This document shows positions 7,549 to 15,270 of a stretch of DNA of 64,000 bases, piece after piece. The stretch lies in the IMG/VR virus record IMGVR_UViG_3300015374_000001, positions 30,197 through 94,196 of that record; one strand, given 5' to 3'. Numbering within the stretch: the first letter of the stretch is position 1; every line of letters starts with the position of its first letter. The translations under genes and the position numbers were made by a program. The notes below the pieces were generated by a model. It was not told the origin of the DNA. It worked only from the letters and a program-made list of their open reading frames with translations, and did not search any database. The stretch is from a virus.

Positions 7549-8036
7549 TGCGCGGAAAACTGTTTTTTGATGGCGGCTGCCGACCTTCTAACCCCGGTCC
7601 TGCGGGATTTGCATGCGTCATTCAAATGGAGAATGGCGACGAGTACACCCTAGCTCGACACATCGGTTTCAAAACCAATAACGAAGCCGAATATTATGGC
7701 CTCATTGTAGGAGTTAAATATGCTGCTGAGTGTGGAGCTACAGAACTTGAGATTTTTACTGATTCAAAACTGGTTGAAGGGCAAATCAATCAGGGTTGGA
7801 AGAGAAAAGATTTCAAGATGAAATGTCTTGCAGCAGAAGCAGAAGATGTTTTACGTAAACATTTCGAAGATAGCTGGGAATTAAACTGGCACAGAAGAGA
7901 GAATAATTCTCTGGCAGATGAACTCTGTACCAAAGCTATCTTAGCTGGGCAGCTAGCGAATCCATTTGTTAGAAAAACTGCGGTCACAGCCGCAGATATT
8001 AGGTCTATGGACCCCTTTAGCCGCCCTTCAACTTAA
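7548..8036 (+). CDS. rnhA: Ribonuclease HI-like protein
   Basis: 162 residues. The RNase H fold is clear: FFDGG with D8, NNEAEY with E46, FTDSKL with D72 and NNSLADEL with D124, in the right order and spacing for a four-acid, two-metal active site. It would remove RNA primers or R-loops during phage replication. The last 30 residues are extra. Coupled to the upstream membrane peptide. Confidence 0.85.
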   Translation: MRGKLFFDGGCRPSNPGPAGFACVIQMENGDEYTLARHIGFKTNNEAEYYGLIVGVKYAAECGATELEIFTDSKLVEGQINQGWKRKDFKMKCLAAEAEDVLRKHFEDSWELNWHRRENNSLADELCTKAILAGQLANPFVRKTAVTAADIRSMDPFSRPST

Positions 8037-8053
8037 TAATTAGTTGAACCCAT

Positions 8054-8098
8054 GCCCATCGTGTTTCACCACGGGCTAATATCCCCTCTAACGGGATA
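8054..8098 (+). other. Two small hairpins after RNase H gene
   Basis: GCC/GGC plus CGTG/CACG (8054-8076) and TATCCC/GGGATA (8080-8098). No U-run follows, so termination would be weak. They may mark the 3' end of the RNase H message. Confidence 0.3.
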
Positions 8099-8132
8099 AG
8101 CGACGAGTCCTTGGCGACAAATTCGGTCAACC

Positions 8133-8162
8133 TTGAGGTATCGCCCGCGAGAGTGCTACACT
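8133..8162 (+). promoter_or_regulatory. Promoter (TTGAGG-18-TGCTACACT)
   Basis: TTGAGG (8133-8138), an 18-base spacer and TACACT (8157-8162) with an extended TGC. CGAGAG and CTCTCG bracket the -10, an operator-like inverted repeat. It would transcribe the folded stretch downstream. Confidence 0.5.
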
Positions 8163-8168
8163 GCGGCA

Positions 8169-8284
8169 GTCGCTCTCGACACAGGCGACACCCTAGCACA
8201 CCCCCGTTACCCCTCACTGCCTTTGTACCCTCACTCCGAAGGCAGACCCCTGAAGCGCGGTAGCGGGGGTGTGCTGCTTCATGC
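8169..8284 (+). ncRNA. Folded leader or small RNA
   Basis: A near-perfect 17-bp stem pairs 8195-8211 (agcacacccccgttacc) with 8259-8275, one G-U. Inside it CTGCCTT (8217-8223) pairs with AAGGCAG (8239-8245). No U-run follows. Either a structured 5' leader for the gene at 8299 when transcribed from the upstream promoter, or a separate RNA. Confidence 0.4.
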
Positions 8285-8290
8285 TATGAT
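8285..8290 (+). promoter_or_regulatory. Extended -10 (TGCTATGAT), leaderless start
   Basis: TATGAT ends eight bases before ATG 8299, so the predicted transcript starts at or next to the start codon. The same TGCTATGAT occurs at 12891 and 22342. No good -35 is seen. Confidence 0.5.
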
Positions 8291-8298
8291 CCCGCGTC

Positions 8299-8901
8299 AT
8301 GGCGTCACGGCAATGGACCCCTCCCAAAGAGGATGGATTTATTTATATAGACGAGCTATGCGAAATAATCCATCGCAGAAACTCGACTGTCCGTAAATGG
8401 GAACGCGAAGGTCGGCTACCTAAACGGCTAATGCCTCAGCGTCGAATCAGGAATTGGCGAGCTTGGACACACAAGCAAGTCCATGGCAAGAACGGAATTG
8501 TTGAATGGATGAAGAAAAACAATCTTCATCCCGGTTCTGCTTTATCTCGATACCAACCTGATGAGGATGATATTAAAAAGCATGTAAGCCACATGCGTAA
8601 GCCTCGTTATTTGCAGCCTGTTCATATGGACATGGCAAGACAATGGGCAAATCGTGGCTGGTATATCGAGCAGATTGCAGAAGAGCTTTTACCGATCACT
8701 CGCTATCAGTCGATTGAAGGTTTGATTCGCGCTCTTACCCAAGCATTTAAGTTAGAGGGATTTGAGATTCCGCCAAGTGCTTTAAGAGAAGAGCGACAGA
8801 AGCAGAAGAAAAAGAATTATTCTCAGACTTCTGGTGCTAAGGCACAGCGTCGTTTGCGGGCGCAACGTAAAGCAGAAGCCGCTAAACAAAACGCGGCATA
8901 G
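8299..8901 (+). CDS. MerR/excisionase-type helix-turn-helix protein
   Basis: 200 residues. Residues 14-45 (FIYIDELCEIIHRRNSTVRKWEREGRLPK) form a MerR-like winged helix of the type in small phage regulators. A second helical region (about 110-160) has WANRGWYIEQIAEELLPITRYQSIEGLI, another possible HTH. The C-terminus is strongly basic (KQKKKNYSQ, RRLRAQRKAEAAK). It begins the replication operon, so it may regulate it or bind the origin. No ribosome site is present, in keeping with a leaderless message. Confidence 0.65.
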   Translation: MASRQWTPPKEDGFIYIDELCEIIHRRNSTVRKWEREGRLPKRLMPQRRIRNWRAWTHKQVHGKNGIVEWMKKNNLHPGSALSRYQPDEDDIKKHVSHMRKPRYLQPVHMDMARQWANRGWYIEQIAEELLPITRYQSIEGLIRALTQAFKLEGFEIPPSALREERQKQKKKNYSQTSGAKAQRRLRAQRKAEAAKQNAA

Positions 8902-8914
8902 AGAAAGGATCGTT

Positions 8915-9376
8915 TTGGCGCAAACAGTTAAGCGCAGGCGTCGTACTGCTCCGGCTAAAGGAAAGGCCAAGGTCAGCAGGACGAAGCCACGAGTAGAAGA
9001 CACGGAATCTAGCCGGAATAAAGTTGTTAAATCAGTGGAGCATCGCGGCGTTAAAATAGAAGAGGGCCATGTTATCGGCGAGAACGGTCTTCCGGCGATT
9101 AAAATTACCAATCAGGGCTCGGAGCTTGTCCCTGTTGCACAGTACGCGAATGTTACGATTGGGCCTGTTGCTGTCACCCGTTGGGTTGAAGATCCTGGTC
9201 TTCATAAAATTACCGGTGTCGATCCTGACGACTTTGATGATGAGCAGGAATCGATTGCCGCTGCCCACAAAAACAACATCGCGGTCGGGCAAGCTCTACT
9301 TGAGGAAGTAATCGCGGAAGATCGGGAAGCTGTCGAGGAATCTGTGCGGAAGCAGAACCAGAAGGATAAGAAGTAA
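8915..9376 (+). CDS. Conserved replication-operon protein, unknown
   Basis: 153 residues from TTG 8915, five bases after GAAAGGA; a longer frame from 8834 would overlap the preceding gene and lacks a site. The N-terminus is basic (KRRRRTAPAKGKAKV). The core is beta-rich (GVKIEEGHVIGENGLPAIKI, VPVAQYANVTIGPVAVTRWV) and the C-terminus is acidic and helical. Family not recognised. Its place before the DnaB-like gene suggests a replication accessory protein such as a loader or binding factor, an inference only. Confidence 0.5.
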   Translation: MAQTVKRRRRTAPAKGKAKVSRTKPRVEDTESSRNKVVKSVEHRGVKIEEGHVIGENGLPAIKITNQGSELVPVAQYANVTIGPVAVTRWVEDPGLHKITGVDPDDFDDEQESIAAAHKNNIAVGQALLEEVIAEDREAVEESVRKQNQKDKK

Positions 9377-9377
9377 A

Positions 9378-10781
9378 TTGGATGCTGAGCGGGGGCTAAT
9401 CAGCAAAATAATTCAATCTGGCGATCTTGATACAGCGATTGCACGAGGAATTGAGTTAGATCATTTCGCTGATGAGGAATGCGAAGAGATATATGATTTC
9501 CTGCTAGACCATTGGCGGAAGTACAAATCTACCGCAACAGCCAAGGTTGTCCGCAAAGAATTCCCTGATTTCAAGGTAGCGGTAGATCGCAACACCCTCC
9601 CCTATTTCATTGATCAATTCGTAACGACTGTCAAGGAGCGCGAGGCAATTGATCTTGTCCGCGACTTCCACGAAGCTCTAGAAGATCCAGAGCAGATTAA
9701 TGAAATAGAGCTAGTTGCGCTTGAGATGGCTCGCAAGCTGGTAGATGTAGTGCCAGCACCCCGCGTCAAGAAATTTTCTGAGGGGCTTGAGCGGATAAAG
9801 GAATACGATAAGCGTAAGAAGGAAGGGATGCCGCCAGGTGTGATGATGGGTATTCCCTCTTTTGACCGGGAAACGCTTGGAGCACAGCCGCATGAATTGG
9901 TTACTGTAGTCGCCTATCTAGGCGTGGGAAAATCAAAGCTTCTACAGCATGTCGCGTATTCAGCTTATTTGCAGAAAAAGACGGCTGTATATATCTCCCT
10001 TGAGATGGAAGCCGAAGCAATCCTACGTTCGCTTGACACTATGGCCACTAATTTTAAATACCATTCGCTCAAAGCCCTCGAACTTGATATTGGGGATCGT
10101 GAGCAATGGGAAAAGCTGGCCGAACAGGCTCACGAGGATCGACACGAGCGCGATATCTACATCATTGACGATATCCGAAACTGCACTGTCGATAATGTGG
10201 CAGCAAAACTCTTGCGGTACAAGCCAGATGTAGTAATTACGGACTACATGGAATTAATGCGGACGCCGAAAGGAATTGGGGGAGCGCATTGGGAACAGGT
10301 CCAATACACGACGCAGGGTCTTAAGCAAAATGCGAGACTCTTTCGCGTCCCTCATATCTCGGCTGCTCAGCTTAACCGCGAGGGCGGCAAGGGTGAGGCT
10401 AGCCTTGCGAACGTTTCCTATCAATCTGTTGGCAAGGACTCCGATTTACTTATTGGACTCAATCAGGACGAGGAAGACGAAGCGCAGCAGGAAATGAAGG
10501 CTATGCTGCTCAAGAACAGGGACGGTCGCAAGACCAGTACGAAACTGCGCTGGCAGTTAGAGCGCCATGTCATCCAAGAAAAAGGCGTGGCCGAACGCTT
10601 CCCTGAAAGAAATGATGATGGTAAGCTGAAGAATCCCAAGTTCAAGGGACGTAAGACTAGGCGAGAGCAAGATAAATTGCAGGTCGCGGATGAACTCAAA
10701 GGCGAAGATAATCCATGGAAGCCAAGAAAGCGTATGCGGGGATCGGCTCGCGCAAAACCCCGCAGTCGATCCTTAACTTAA
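9378..10781 (+). CDS. dnaB: DnaB-like replicative helicase
   Basis: 467 residues from TTG 9378. The N-terminal domain (residues 1-125) is DnaB-N-like. The RecA-type motor has Walker A AYLGVGKSK (179-187), ISLEME (206-211), Walker B VVITDYMEL (285-293), a SAAQLNR loop and SVGKDSDLLIGL. This ring helicase unwinds DNA 5' to 3' ahead of the phage polymerase and pairs with the primase at 11771. The C-terminal 60 residues are basic and extra, and their DNA doubles as the start of the next gene. Confidence 0.9.
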   Translation: MDAERGLISKIIQSGDLDTAIARGIELDHFADEECEEIYDFLLDHWRKYKSTATAKVVRKEFPDFKVAVDRNTLPYFIDQFVTTVKEREAIDLVRDFHEALEDPEQINEIELVALEMARKLVDVVPAPRVKKFSEGLERIKEYDKRKKEGMPPGVMMGIPSFDRETLGAQPHELVTVVAYLGVGKSKLLQHVAYSAYLQKKTAVYISLEMEAEAILRSLDTMATNFKYHSLKALELDIGDREQWEKLAEQAHEDRHERDIYIIDDIRNCTVDNVAAKLLRYKPDVVITDYMELMRTPKGIGGAHWEQVQYTTQGLKQNARLFRVPHISAAQLNREGGKGEASLANVSYQSVGKDSDLLIGLNQDEEDEAQQEMKAMLLKNRDGRKTSTKLRWQLERHVIQEKGVAERFPERNDDGKLKNPKFKGRKTRREQDKLQVADELKGEDNPWKPRKRMRGSARAKPRSRSLT

Positions 10782-11302
10782 TGTGTCTACTCGGCAAGTC
10801 ATTTGCCGATCATGACTGGATACTCAGAACAGGCGGTGCTGATGGCGCTGATCATGCATTTGCCATGGGCTGTGAGTCTGATTTAATTGATTACTCCGGT
10901 CGCGGCGGTGTGTTGGAGCTATACCTGCCGTGGGATGGATTTAATGGATTGCACTCCAAGTGGTGTCCGCCCAAGCGCGAGGCATATGAGCTTGCCGCAG
11001 AAATCCATCCGGCTTGGCTAAAGTGCAGTGAGGCAGCGCAAAAGCTACATGCCCGCAACATGCATCAGGTACTCGGATGGGATTTAGACGATCCGGTGAA
11101 GATGGTTATTTGCTGGACGCCTGATGGAGCTACAGACGAAACTGGCACTAGTACAGGCGGCACAGGTCAAGCGATTCGGCTGGCCAATATGTACGAGATA
11201 CCAGTCTTTAATTTATATTGGGTGCAACATAAAATGCGTGCTATGCGGCAGATCATCAATGAAGACGATGATCCTTGGGGCGTGGTGGCGAATAATCTAT
11301 GA
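10715..11302 (+). CDS. SLOG-fold (DprA/LOG-like) nucleotide-binding protein
   Basis: 195 residues from ATG 10715, overlapping the helicase gene by 67 bases. A Rossmann-like SLOG signature is visible: AYAGIGSRKTP at the N-terminus, then WILRTGGADGADHAFAMGC, and later STGGTGQAIRLANMYEIPVFNL. SLOG proteins bind nucleotides, NAD or ADP-ribose derivatives, and DprA members bind single-stranded DNA. It overlaps the following NADAR gene by ATGA. A DNA-processing role is an alternative. Confidence 0.65.
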   Translation: MEAKKAYAGIGSRKTPQSILNLMCLLGKSFADHDWILRTGGADGADHAFAMGCESDLIDYSGRGGVLELYLPWDGFNGLHSKWCPPKREAYELAAEIHPAWLKCSEAAQKLHARNMHQVLGWDLDDPVKMVICWTPDGATDETGTSTGGTGQAIRLANMYEIPVFNLYWVQHKMRAMRQIINEDDDPWGVVANNL

Positions 11303-11781
11303 AAGCCTATGATCCCCCGCCAGAAGACGCTAAAGAGATTAATGAATTCACCTGGCGCGATGGACAACGCTGGATACATGGCGTTCCTAGCAACTTTTAT
11401 ATTGAGCCTGATGGTACGTCTGTTGAGATGGAGTTTCAGGCTGCTAAGACAAAGAACCCATTTGAAAAGAAATACATTTTTTCTTCGCCTACGCCGGGAG
11501 TCGCCAAGCAGCGCGGCAAAGAAGTCACGTTACTGAAGAATTGGGATGGTATTAAAGTAAAGGTGATGGAGGGCCTGGTCCGTCAGAAGTTCAATGACCA
11601 TCCTGAGCTTGCCGCCTGGCTACTGGCTACCGGCGAGGCGATTCTACGGGAAGACAATACGTGGCACGATCAGTATTGGGGCAACTGCACGTGCTACGAG
11701 CGTAAGCATTTCTATAGGATCGGCGAGAATCATTTGGGCAAGATCCTGATGAAGATCCGCAAAGAATTAAATGCCGCGTAG
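11299..11781 (+). CDS. NADAR-family N-glycosidase (YbiA/DUF1768-like)
   Basis: 160 residues. The C-terminal half carries the NADAR signature: LLATGEAILREDNTWHDQYWG, then GENHLGKILMKIRKEL. The N-terminus has SNFYIEPDGTSVEMEFQAAK in place of the usual S.F...P. NADAR proteins cleave N-glycosidic bonds of ribosylated compounds, and members including phage ones are known to remove ADP-ribose from DarT-modified DNA. Coupled to the SLOG gene by ATGA, and overlapping the primase gene by 11 bases. Confidence 0.75.
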   Translation: MKAYDPPPEDAKEINEFTWRDGQRWIHGVPSNFYIEPDGTSVEMEFQAAKTKNPFEKKYIFSSPTPGVAKQRGKEVTLLKNWDGIKVKVMEGLVRQKFNDHPELAAWLLATGEAILREDNTWHDQYWGNCTCYERKHFYRIGENHLGKILMKIRKELNAA

Positions 11782-12898
11782 ACGTAGACTCAAAGCAAGC
11801 GAATGGCTGCACAAGGTCGATGTGCAGGACTTCCTTGAAACGCTTGACATAATGAATATATCTCAGGCGCGTACCGATGAGCTTAAATTCTCTTGCCCCT
11901 TCTCAGGCCATTCGCACGGCGACGAGAACCCATCGGCCTACATGAACACGGGTGTAGTCGAGCCAGAGCGAGCTACTAAATGGAAGTGCCACGGCTGCAA
12001 TCGCTCAGGCAATGCCATCTCGTTCCTCTCAGAGCACGAGGATATAAGTAAATTTGAAGCTGCTACCTGGCTGCGGCGAGAGTATGCCAGCGATTTCCGT
12101 TCTCCAAAGGGCGGCACTATCTCGGCAGAGTTTGAACAGCGGCGTAGGAAGTTCGAGGAAATGCGACAGCGCTCCTACGAAGCTGATCCATACCTAGACG
12201 AAGCTTGTCTATATCCTTTTGCGGTGAATTGGGATAAGGTACAGCAGGATGATTCTGATGCCGCTCAGTATTTAATTGGTCGTGGATTCGAGATAGATAC
12301 TCTCAAGGAATGGGAAATCGGCTATGACGCAACCTCCGAAAGATGGGTTATCCCCGTGCGGGATAAGGATGGATTACTTGTGGGGTTCAAGGCACGTGCC
12401 TGGCGAGAAGGTCATAAACCTAAGTACCTCGTCCTGGGCGGACGTAGCTATGATTTTTCAACTTTTGACAAGTCTCACCATGTCTTCGGGCTCCACAGAG
12501 CAGCAGGAAGCTTTTCAGCGATTATTTGCGAAGGAGAATTAAATGTCATAGCAATGAATCAGATGGGTTTACATAACGCCATTTCGATCAGCGGTTCTAG
12601 CATGAGCGATAGGCAAGCTAAACTGATCCGCGATCATTTTACTTTGGCGTATTTATTTCTGGATCACGACAATGCAGGACACGCCGCGACCTGGGGATGG
12701 ACAAGCAAGGACGGCACAGAGCATCGTGGAATTGTGGACCTTTTAGAACCGTTCATGAAGGTCTATATCGTCGGTCCGCATGAAGGCGATCCGGCAGATA
12801 TGATGCGGGATGGCAAGGACGATGAAGCTCAGCAGCTAATCGATAATGCCGAGGCCAGTACAAACTACGTTGCAATCCCCGATAGTCCCGTGCTATGA
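11771..12898 (+). CDS. dnaG: DnaG-type primase
   Basis: 375 residues. A CHC2-like zinc site is formed by C42, H47 or H49, C73 and C76 (SCPFSGHSH, WKCHGC). The TOPRIM catalytic core follows: IICEGELNVIA with E254/E256 and YLFLDHDNAGH with D298 and D300. Shorter than bacterial DnaG and without a helicase-binding C-terminal bundle. It makes primers with the DnaB-like helicase at 9378. The promoter of the following gene lies in its last codons. Confidence 0.85.
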   Translation: MPRRRRLKASEWLHKVDVQDFLETLDIMNISQARTDELKFSCPFSGHSHGDENPSAYMNTGVVEPERATKWKCHGCNRSGNAISFLSEHEDISKFEAATWLRREYASDFRSPKGGTISAEFEQRRRKFEEMRQRSYEADPYLDEACLYPFAVNWDKVQQDDSDAAQYLIGRGFEIDTLKEWEIGYDATSERWVIPVRDKDGLLVGFKARAWREGHKPKYLVLGGRSYDFSTFDKSHHVFGLHRAAGSFSAIICEGELNVIAMNQMGLHNAISISGSSMSDRQAKLIRDHFTLAYLFLDHDNAGHAATWGWTSKDGTEHRGIVDLLEPFMKVYIVGPHEGDPADMMRDGKDDEAQQLIDNAEASTNYVAIPDSPVL

Positions 12899-12899
12899 T
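12870..12899 (+). promoter_or_regulatory. Promoter TTGCAA-18-TATGAT
   Basis: TTGCAA (12870-12875), an 18-base spacer ending in TGC, and TATGAT (12894-12899). The best sigma70-type match in this operon. It drives the SSB-like and AT-hook genes with a leader of about 50 bases. Confidence 0.7.
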
Positions 12900-12954
12900 C
12901 CCGTCAAGTACGAAACGTCTTCGGACAGCTTATTAAAGCTTAGGAGTAAATAAA

Positions 12955-13773
12955 TTGGCAAGAACAAGATCCCGCACAGAAAAGCCAGGCCGCACTTTAG
13001 GAAAAGTTGCACGTGCCAAAAAGCGCGTCGATAGCAAAATGAGCGGCGGCAAGAAATTTTTGACGATTGAAGACGGCGAAACTGTTGTCATGCGTTTTCT
13101 TGAAGAGGGCGAAGACTTCAAGGATGCATATGTGCATAACACGCCTTTCGAGCGCGACGATGGAAGTACGTATTATCTCGACGTTCCCTGTCTCGATCAG
13201 GATGAAAAAGGTGTGCCTTGCCCTGGCTGCCGCGACGAGCTAGATATTAGATATAAATTCTATGTCTGCGCTATCGTCCGTGATTATCCTGAAGTCGATG
13301 ACAACGGCAAGGTTCTTGATGAAAAAGATCAGGTTGTTGTCTGGACTGGTGGCGTCAAGGTTGGAGATAAATTAGCTAAGAAGCATTCTCGATATGGTCT
13401 TATGTCGCGGGATTGGGAAATCACCCGTGATGGCGTTAAGCTCAAGACCGAATATGAAATTGAGCCTGCCGGTGATGGCGCTGAGCCAATGTCGAAGGAA
13501 GACAAGCAACTGGCAGAAACAAAGCCTGATTTAACCTTCTATGTGAAGCCGCCAGAGTTCGAAGAGTTTTATGTCTCTCCGAAGGATCGCGGAGATGCCA
13601 AAGCAGTAGAGGAAGGCAAGAAAGCAAATCCATGGGGAGAGCGTAAAAAGTCTGGTGGGAAGACAAAAGCAAAATTCCGTAGTAGCCGTAGTAGCGGCGA
13701 GGATGGAGAAACAAAGGTGCGCTCCGGGCGAAAGCGCTCTAAAGGCACCACTAAAGTTCGTCGCCGCCGGTAG
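12955..13773 (+). CDS. Single-stranded DNA-binding protein-like (gp32-type)
   Basis: 272 residues from TTG 12955, eight bases after AGGAG. The core (about 30-190) resembles phage gp32-like SSBs: KKFLTIEDGETVVMRFLEEG, then a cysteine cluster CLDQDEKGVPCPGC (probable zinc) and KFYVCAIVRDY. Unlike usual SSBs, whose tails are acidic and recruit partners, this one ends in a long basic tail rich in Lys, Arg and Ser (GRKRSKGTTKVRRRR). It has its own strong promoter, fitting the large amounts such a protein needs. Confidence 0.65.
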   Translation: MARTRSRTEKPGRTLGKVARAKKRVDSKMSGGKKFLTIEDGETVVMRFLEEGEDFKDAYVHNTPFERDDGSTYYLDVPCLDQDEKGVPCPGCRDELDIRYKFYVCAIVRDYPEVDDNGKVLDEKDQVVVWTGGVKVGDKLAKKHSRYGLMSRDWEITRDGVKLKTEYEIEPAGDGAEPMSKEDKQLAETKPDLTFYVKPPEFEEFYVSPKDRGDAKAVEEGKKANPWGERKKSGGKTKAKFRSSRSSGEDGETKVRSGRKRSKGTTKVRRRR

Positions 13774-13808
13774 GCGACAGGGCATTTAACCAGCAAAGGA
13801 GGTACATA

Positions 13809-14318
13809 ATGCCTATTTATAAAATCTATGTCGCCGATGACGACGAAAACCTTGAGTCTTTAGGTGAGGTTGACGCGGCGGATAGCGCTGAGGCCCTTGA
13901 AGGGTTTCTTGATGCAGCGACAGAGCAAGGTGTGGAAGTTGACTACGAAGCTGGATTTGAAGTAATTGAGGAATCCAGCATCGAGCATGTTGATGTTGAG
14001 GAAGAGCCACAGCCGCCCAAGCTGATTGTTAGCGTGGGTAGCGCGGCTGCTAAGCCGAAGCGTGGCCGTCCGAAGGGTTCTGGCCGTAAGCCTGGTCGGC
14101 CTAAGAAGGAAACGGCTGAGGAAGCTCCGAAGCGGCGTGGTCGCCCACCGGGTAGCGGTAAGAAGCGCGGTCCCGGTCGCCCCAAGGGTTCGACTAATAA
14201 AAAGACCACCACAAAGTCAGCGCCTAAAAAGAGCGGGCGTGGGCCGGGTCGCCCGAAGGGGAGCAAGAACAAAACCCGTAAGTCTCCGTTCAAGGGCGGC
14301 GGCTCGGACGACGAGTAA
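13809..14318 (+). CDS. AT-hook DNA-binding protein
   Basis: 169 residues, with an ideal ribosome site AAAGGAGGT (13796-13804). The first 75 residues are acidic and possibly a small alpha/beta fold. The rest holds about five AT-hook cores: KRGRPKGSG, KPGRPKK, RRGRPPGSG, GPGRPKGST and GPGRPKGSK. AT-hooks insert Arg-Pro into the minor groove of AT-rich DNA. Next to the SSB-like gene, so origin binding or genome compaction is likely. Confidence 0.8.
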   Translation: MPIYKIYVADDDENLESLGEVDAADSAEALEGFLDAATEQGVEVDYEAGFEVIEESSIEHVDVEEEPQPPKLIVSVGSAAAKPKRGRPKGSGRKPGRPKKETAEEAPKRRGRPPGSGKKRGPGRPKGSTNKKTTTKSAPKKSGRGPGRPKGSKNKTRKSPFKGGGSDDE

Positions 14319-14345
14319 TAAATAAACTCGTGCCCGAGGAAGGAT

Positions 14346-14380
14346 GGGGATCGGTTTCGGCCGGTCCCCGTTCTACTTTC
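14346..14380 (+). terminator. Hairpin, possible partial terminator
   Basis: GGGGATCGG (14346-14354) pairs with CCGGTCCCC (14361-14369) with one G-U around TTTCGG, followed by GTTCTACTTTC. The U-tract is weak, so it may attenuate rather than stop transcription. The next gene has a perfect ribosome site right after it. Confidence 0.5.
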
Positions 14381-14393
14381 AAAGGAGGTTTTT

Positions 14394-14780
14394 ATGGATC
14401 GTAACGAGTTTGAAGATTTTGTTGAAGGCCACTATCAGGATATTATGGGCCTGAATAAAACTAAAGGCCATGAATATGCCGGTGATGAAGACGCTCTTGC
14501 TAACTTCAAAGAAGTGGCTAAGGAACATGGTATTACCCCCGAACAGGCTTGGGGCGTTTATACATCAAAACACTGGAAGGCGATCCAGAGTTTTATCCGT
14601 GAAGGCCAGGTTCACAGTGAGCCGATTGAGGGACGAATCCAAGATGTGATTCTTTATTGTTTCCTTCTGCTTGGTTTAATTGAAGATGGCACCATTGAAG
14701 TTGAAGAAGAACGCATCACAGGAGCAGAAGAGGTGACCCGCGAGTTTACTCCATTGACACCACTCTCTGAGAACAACTAA
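14394..14780 (+). CDS. Nucleotide-modification-associated (DUF1599-like) helical protein
   Basis: 128 residues behind AAAGGAGG. The sequence pattern KTKGHEYAGDEDALANFKEVA, then KHWKAIQSFI and IEGRIQDVILYCFLLLGLI, is that of small all-helical phage proteins grouped with the nucleotide modification associated and MazG-like families. Acidic residues on the helices could bind a metal and an NTP. Hydrolysis of a nucleotide is inferred. Confidence 0.55.
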   Translation: MDRNEFEDFVEGHYQDIMGLNKTKGHEYAGDEDALANFKEVAKEHGITPEQAWGVYTSKHWKAIQSFIREGQVHSEPIEGRIQDVILYCFLLLGLIEDGTIEVEEERITGAEEVTREFTPLTPLSENN

Positions 14781-15052
14781 TGCCCAAGCAAGAAGAATTA
14801 GTTAGCAATGCGCCTTTGCGCGAGGCATTCGAGAACAGCGGTATGAGAGCTTATGATTTAGCTATTGCGATTGACTGGCGCAAAGGACCAAAGAGGAAGC
14901 CAGATACTCAGCGCGTACAGAGAGTTCTAGGCTTAGCTCCGTATTACAATTCCTACAACAGCAGGAAGGCATTTGCTAAATCACTTACGATTGACAATGC
15001 CATTAAAATAGGGTCTGTTCTGAATCTCGATCCAGTGGATATCGGAGTATGA
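14780..15052 (+). CDS. Small helix-turn-helix-like protein
   Basis: 90 residues, coupled by TAATG. The pattern LREAFENSGMRAYDLAIAIDW...DTQRVQRVLG and ending TIDNAIKIGSVLNLDPVDIGV resembles an XRE/Cro-type DNA-binding domain with an insertion between helices. Probably a small regulator. Confidence 0.55.
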   Translation: MPKQEELVSNAPLREAFENSGMRAYDLAIAIDWRKGPKRKPDTQRVQRVLGLAPYYNSYNSRKAFAKSLTIDNAIKIGSVLNLDPVDIGV

Positions 15053-15270
15053 GCGACGAGAAAGCATATGAAGAAAAATTGCCGACGCCTGGTACCTGGC
15101 CAGAGTGCGAGGTAGGTCAGTGGTACAGGGTTCTCCATGAATGGGATAAAGGAAAAGTAGGTAATTGCATCAGCACTAGCGAGACACTCTTTGGCCATCG
15201 CCATGCTCGCTTGAGGTTCAAGGATGGCCACGAGCGAGGTTTCCGCACACATGATTTGCAGTTAGTTTAA
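15049..15270 (+). CDS. Small protein, unknown
   Basis: 73 residues, ATGA coupling with the gene before and TAATG with the polymerase after. Compact beta-rich look (GQWYRVLHEWDKGKVGNCIS, HARLRFKDGHERGFRTHDLQ), like a small barrel domain. Function not recognised. Confidence 0.5.
   Translation: MSDEKAYEEKLPTPGTWPECEVGQWYRVLHEWDKGKVGNCISTSETLFGHRHARLRFKDGHERGFRTHDLQLV

Noticed and set aside
9069-9311. Frame on the plus strand inside the unknown replication gene.
   Set aside because: Alternate-frame shadow, no ribosome site, while the main frame has one.
13943-14293. Minus-strand frame opposite the AT-hook gene.
   Set aside because: Pro/Leu/Gly-rich reverse reading of the Arg-Gly-Pro repeats, with no ribosome site.
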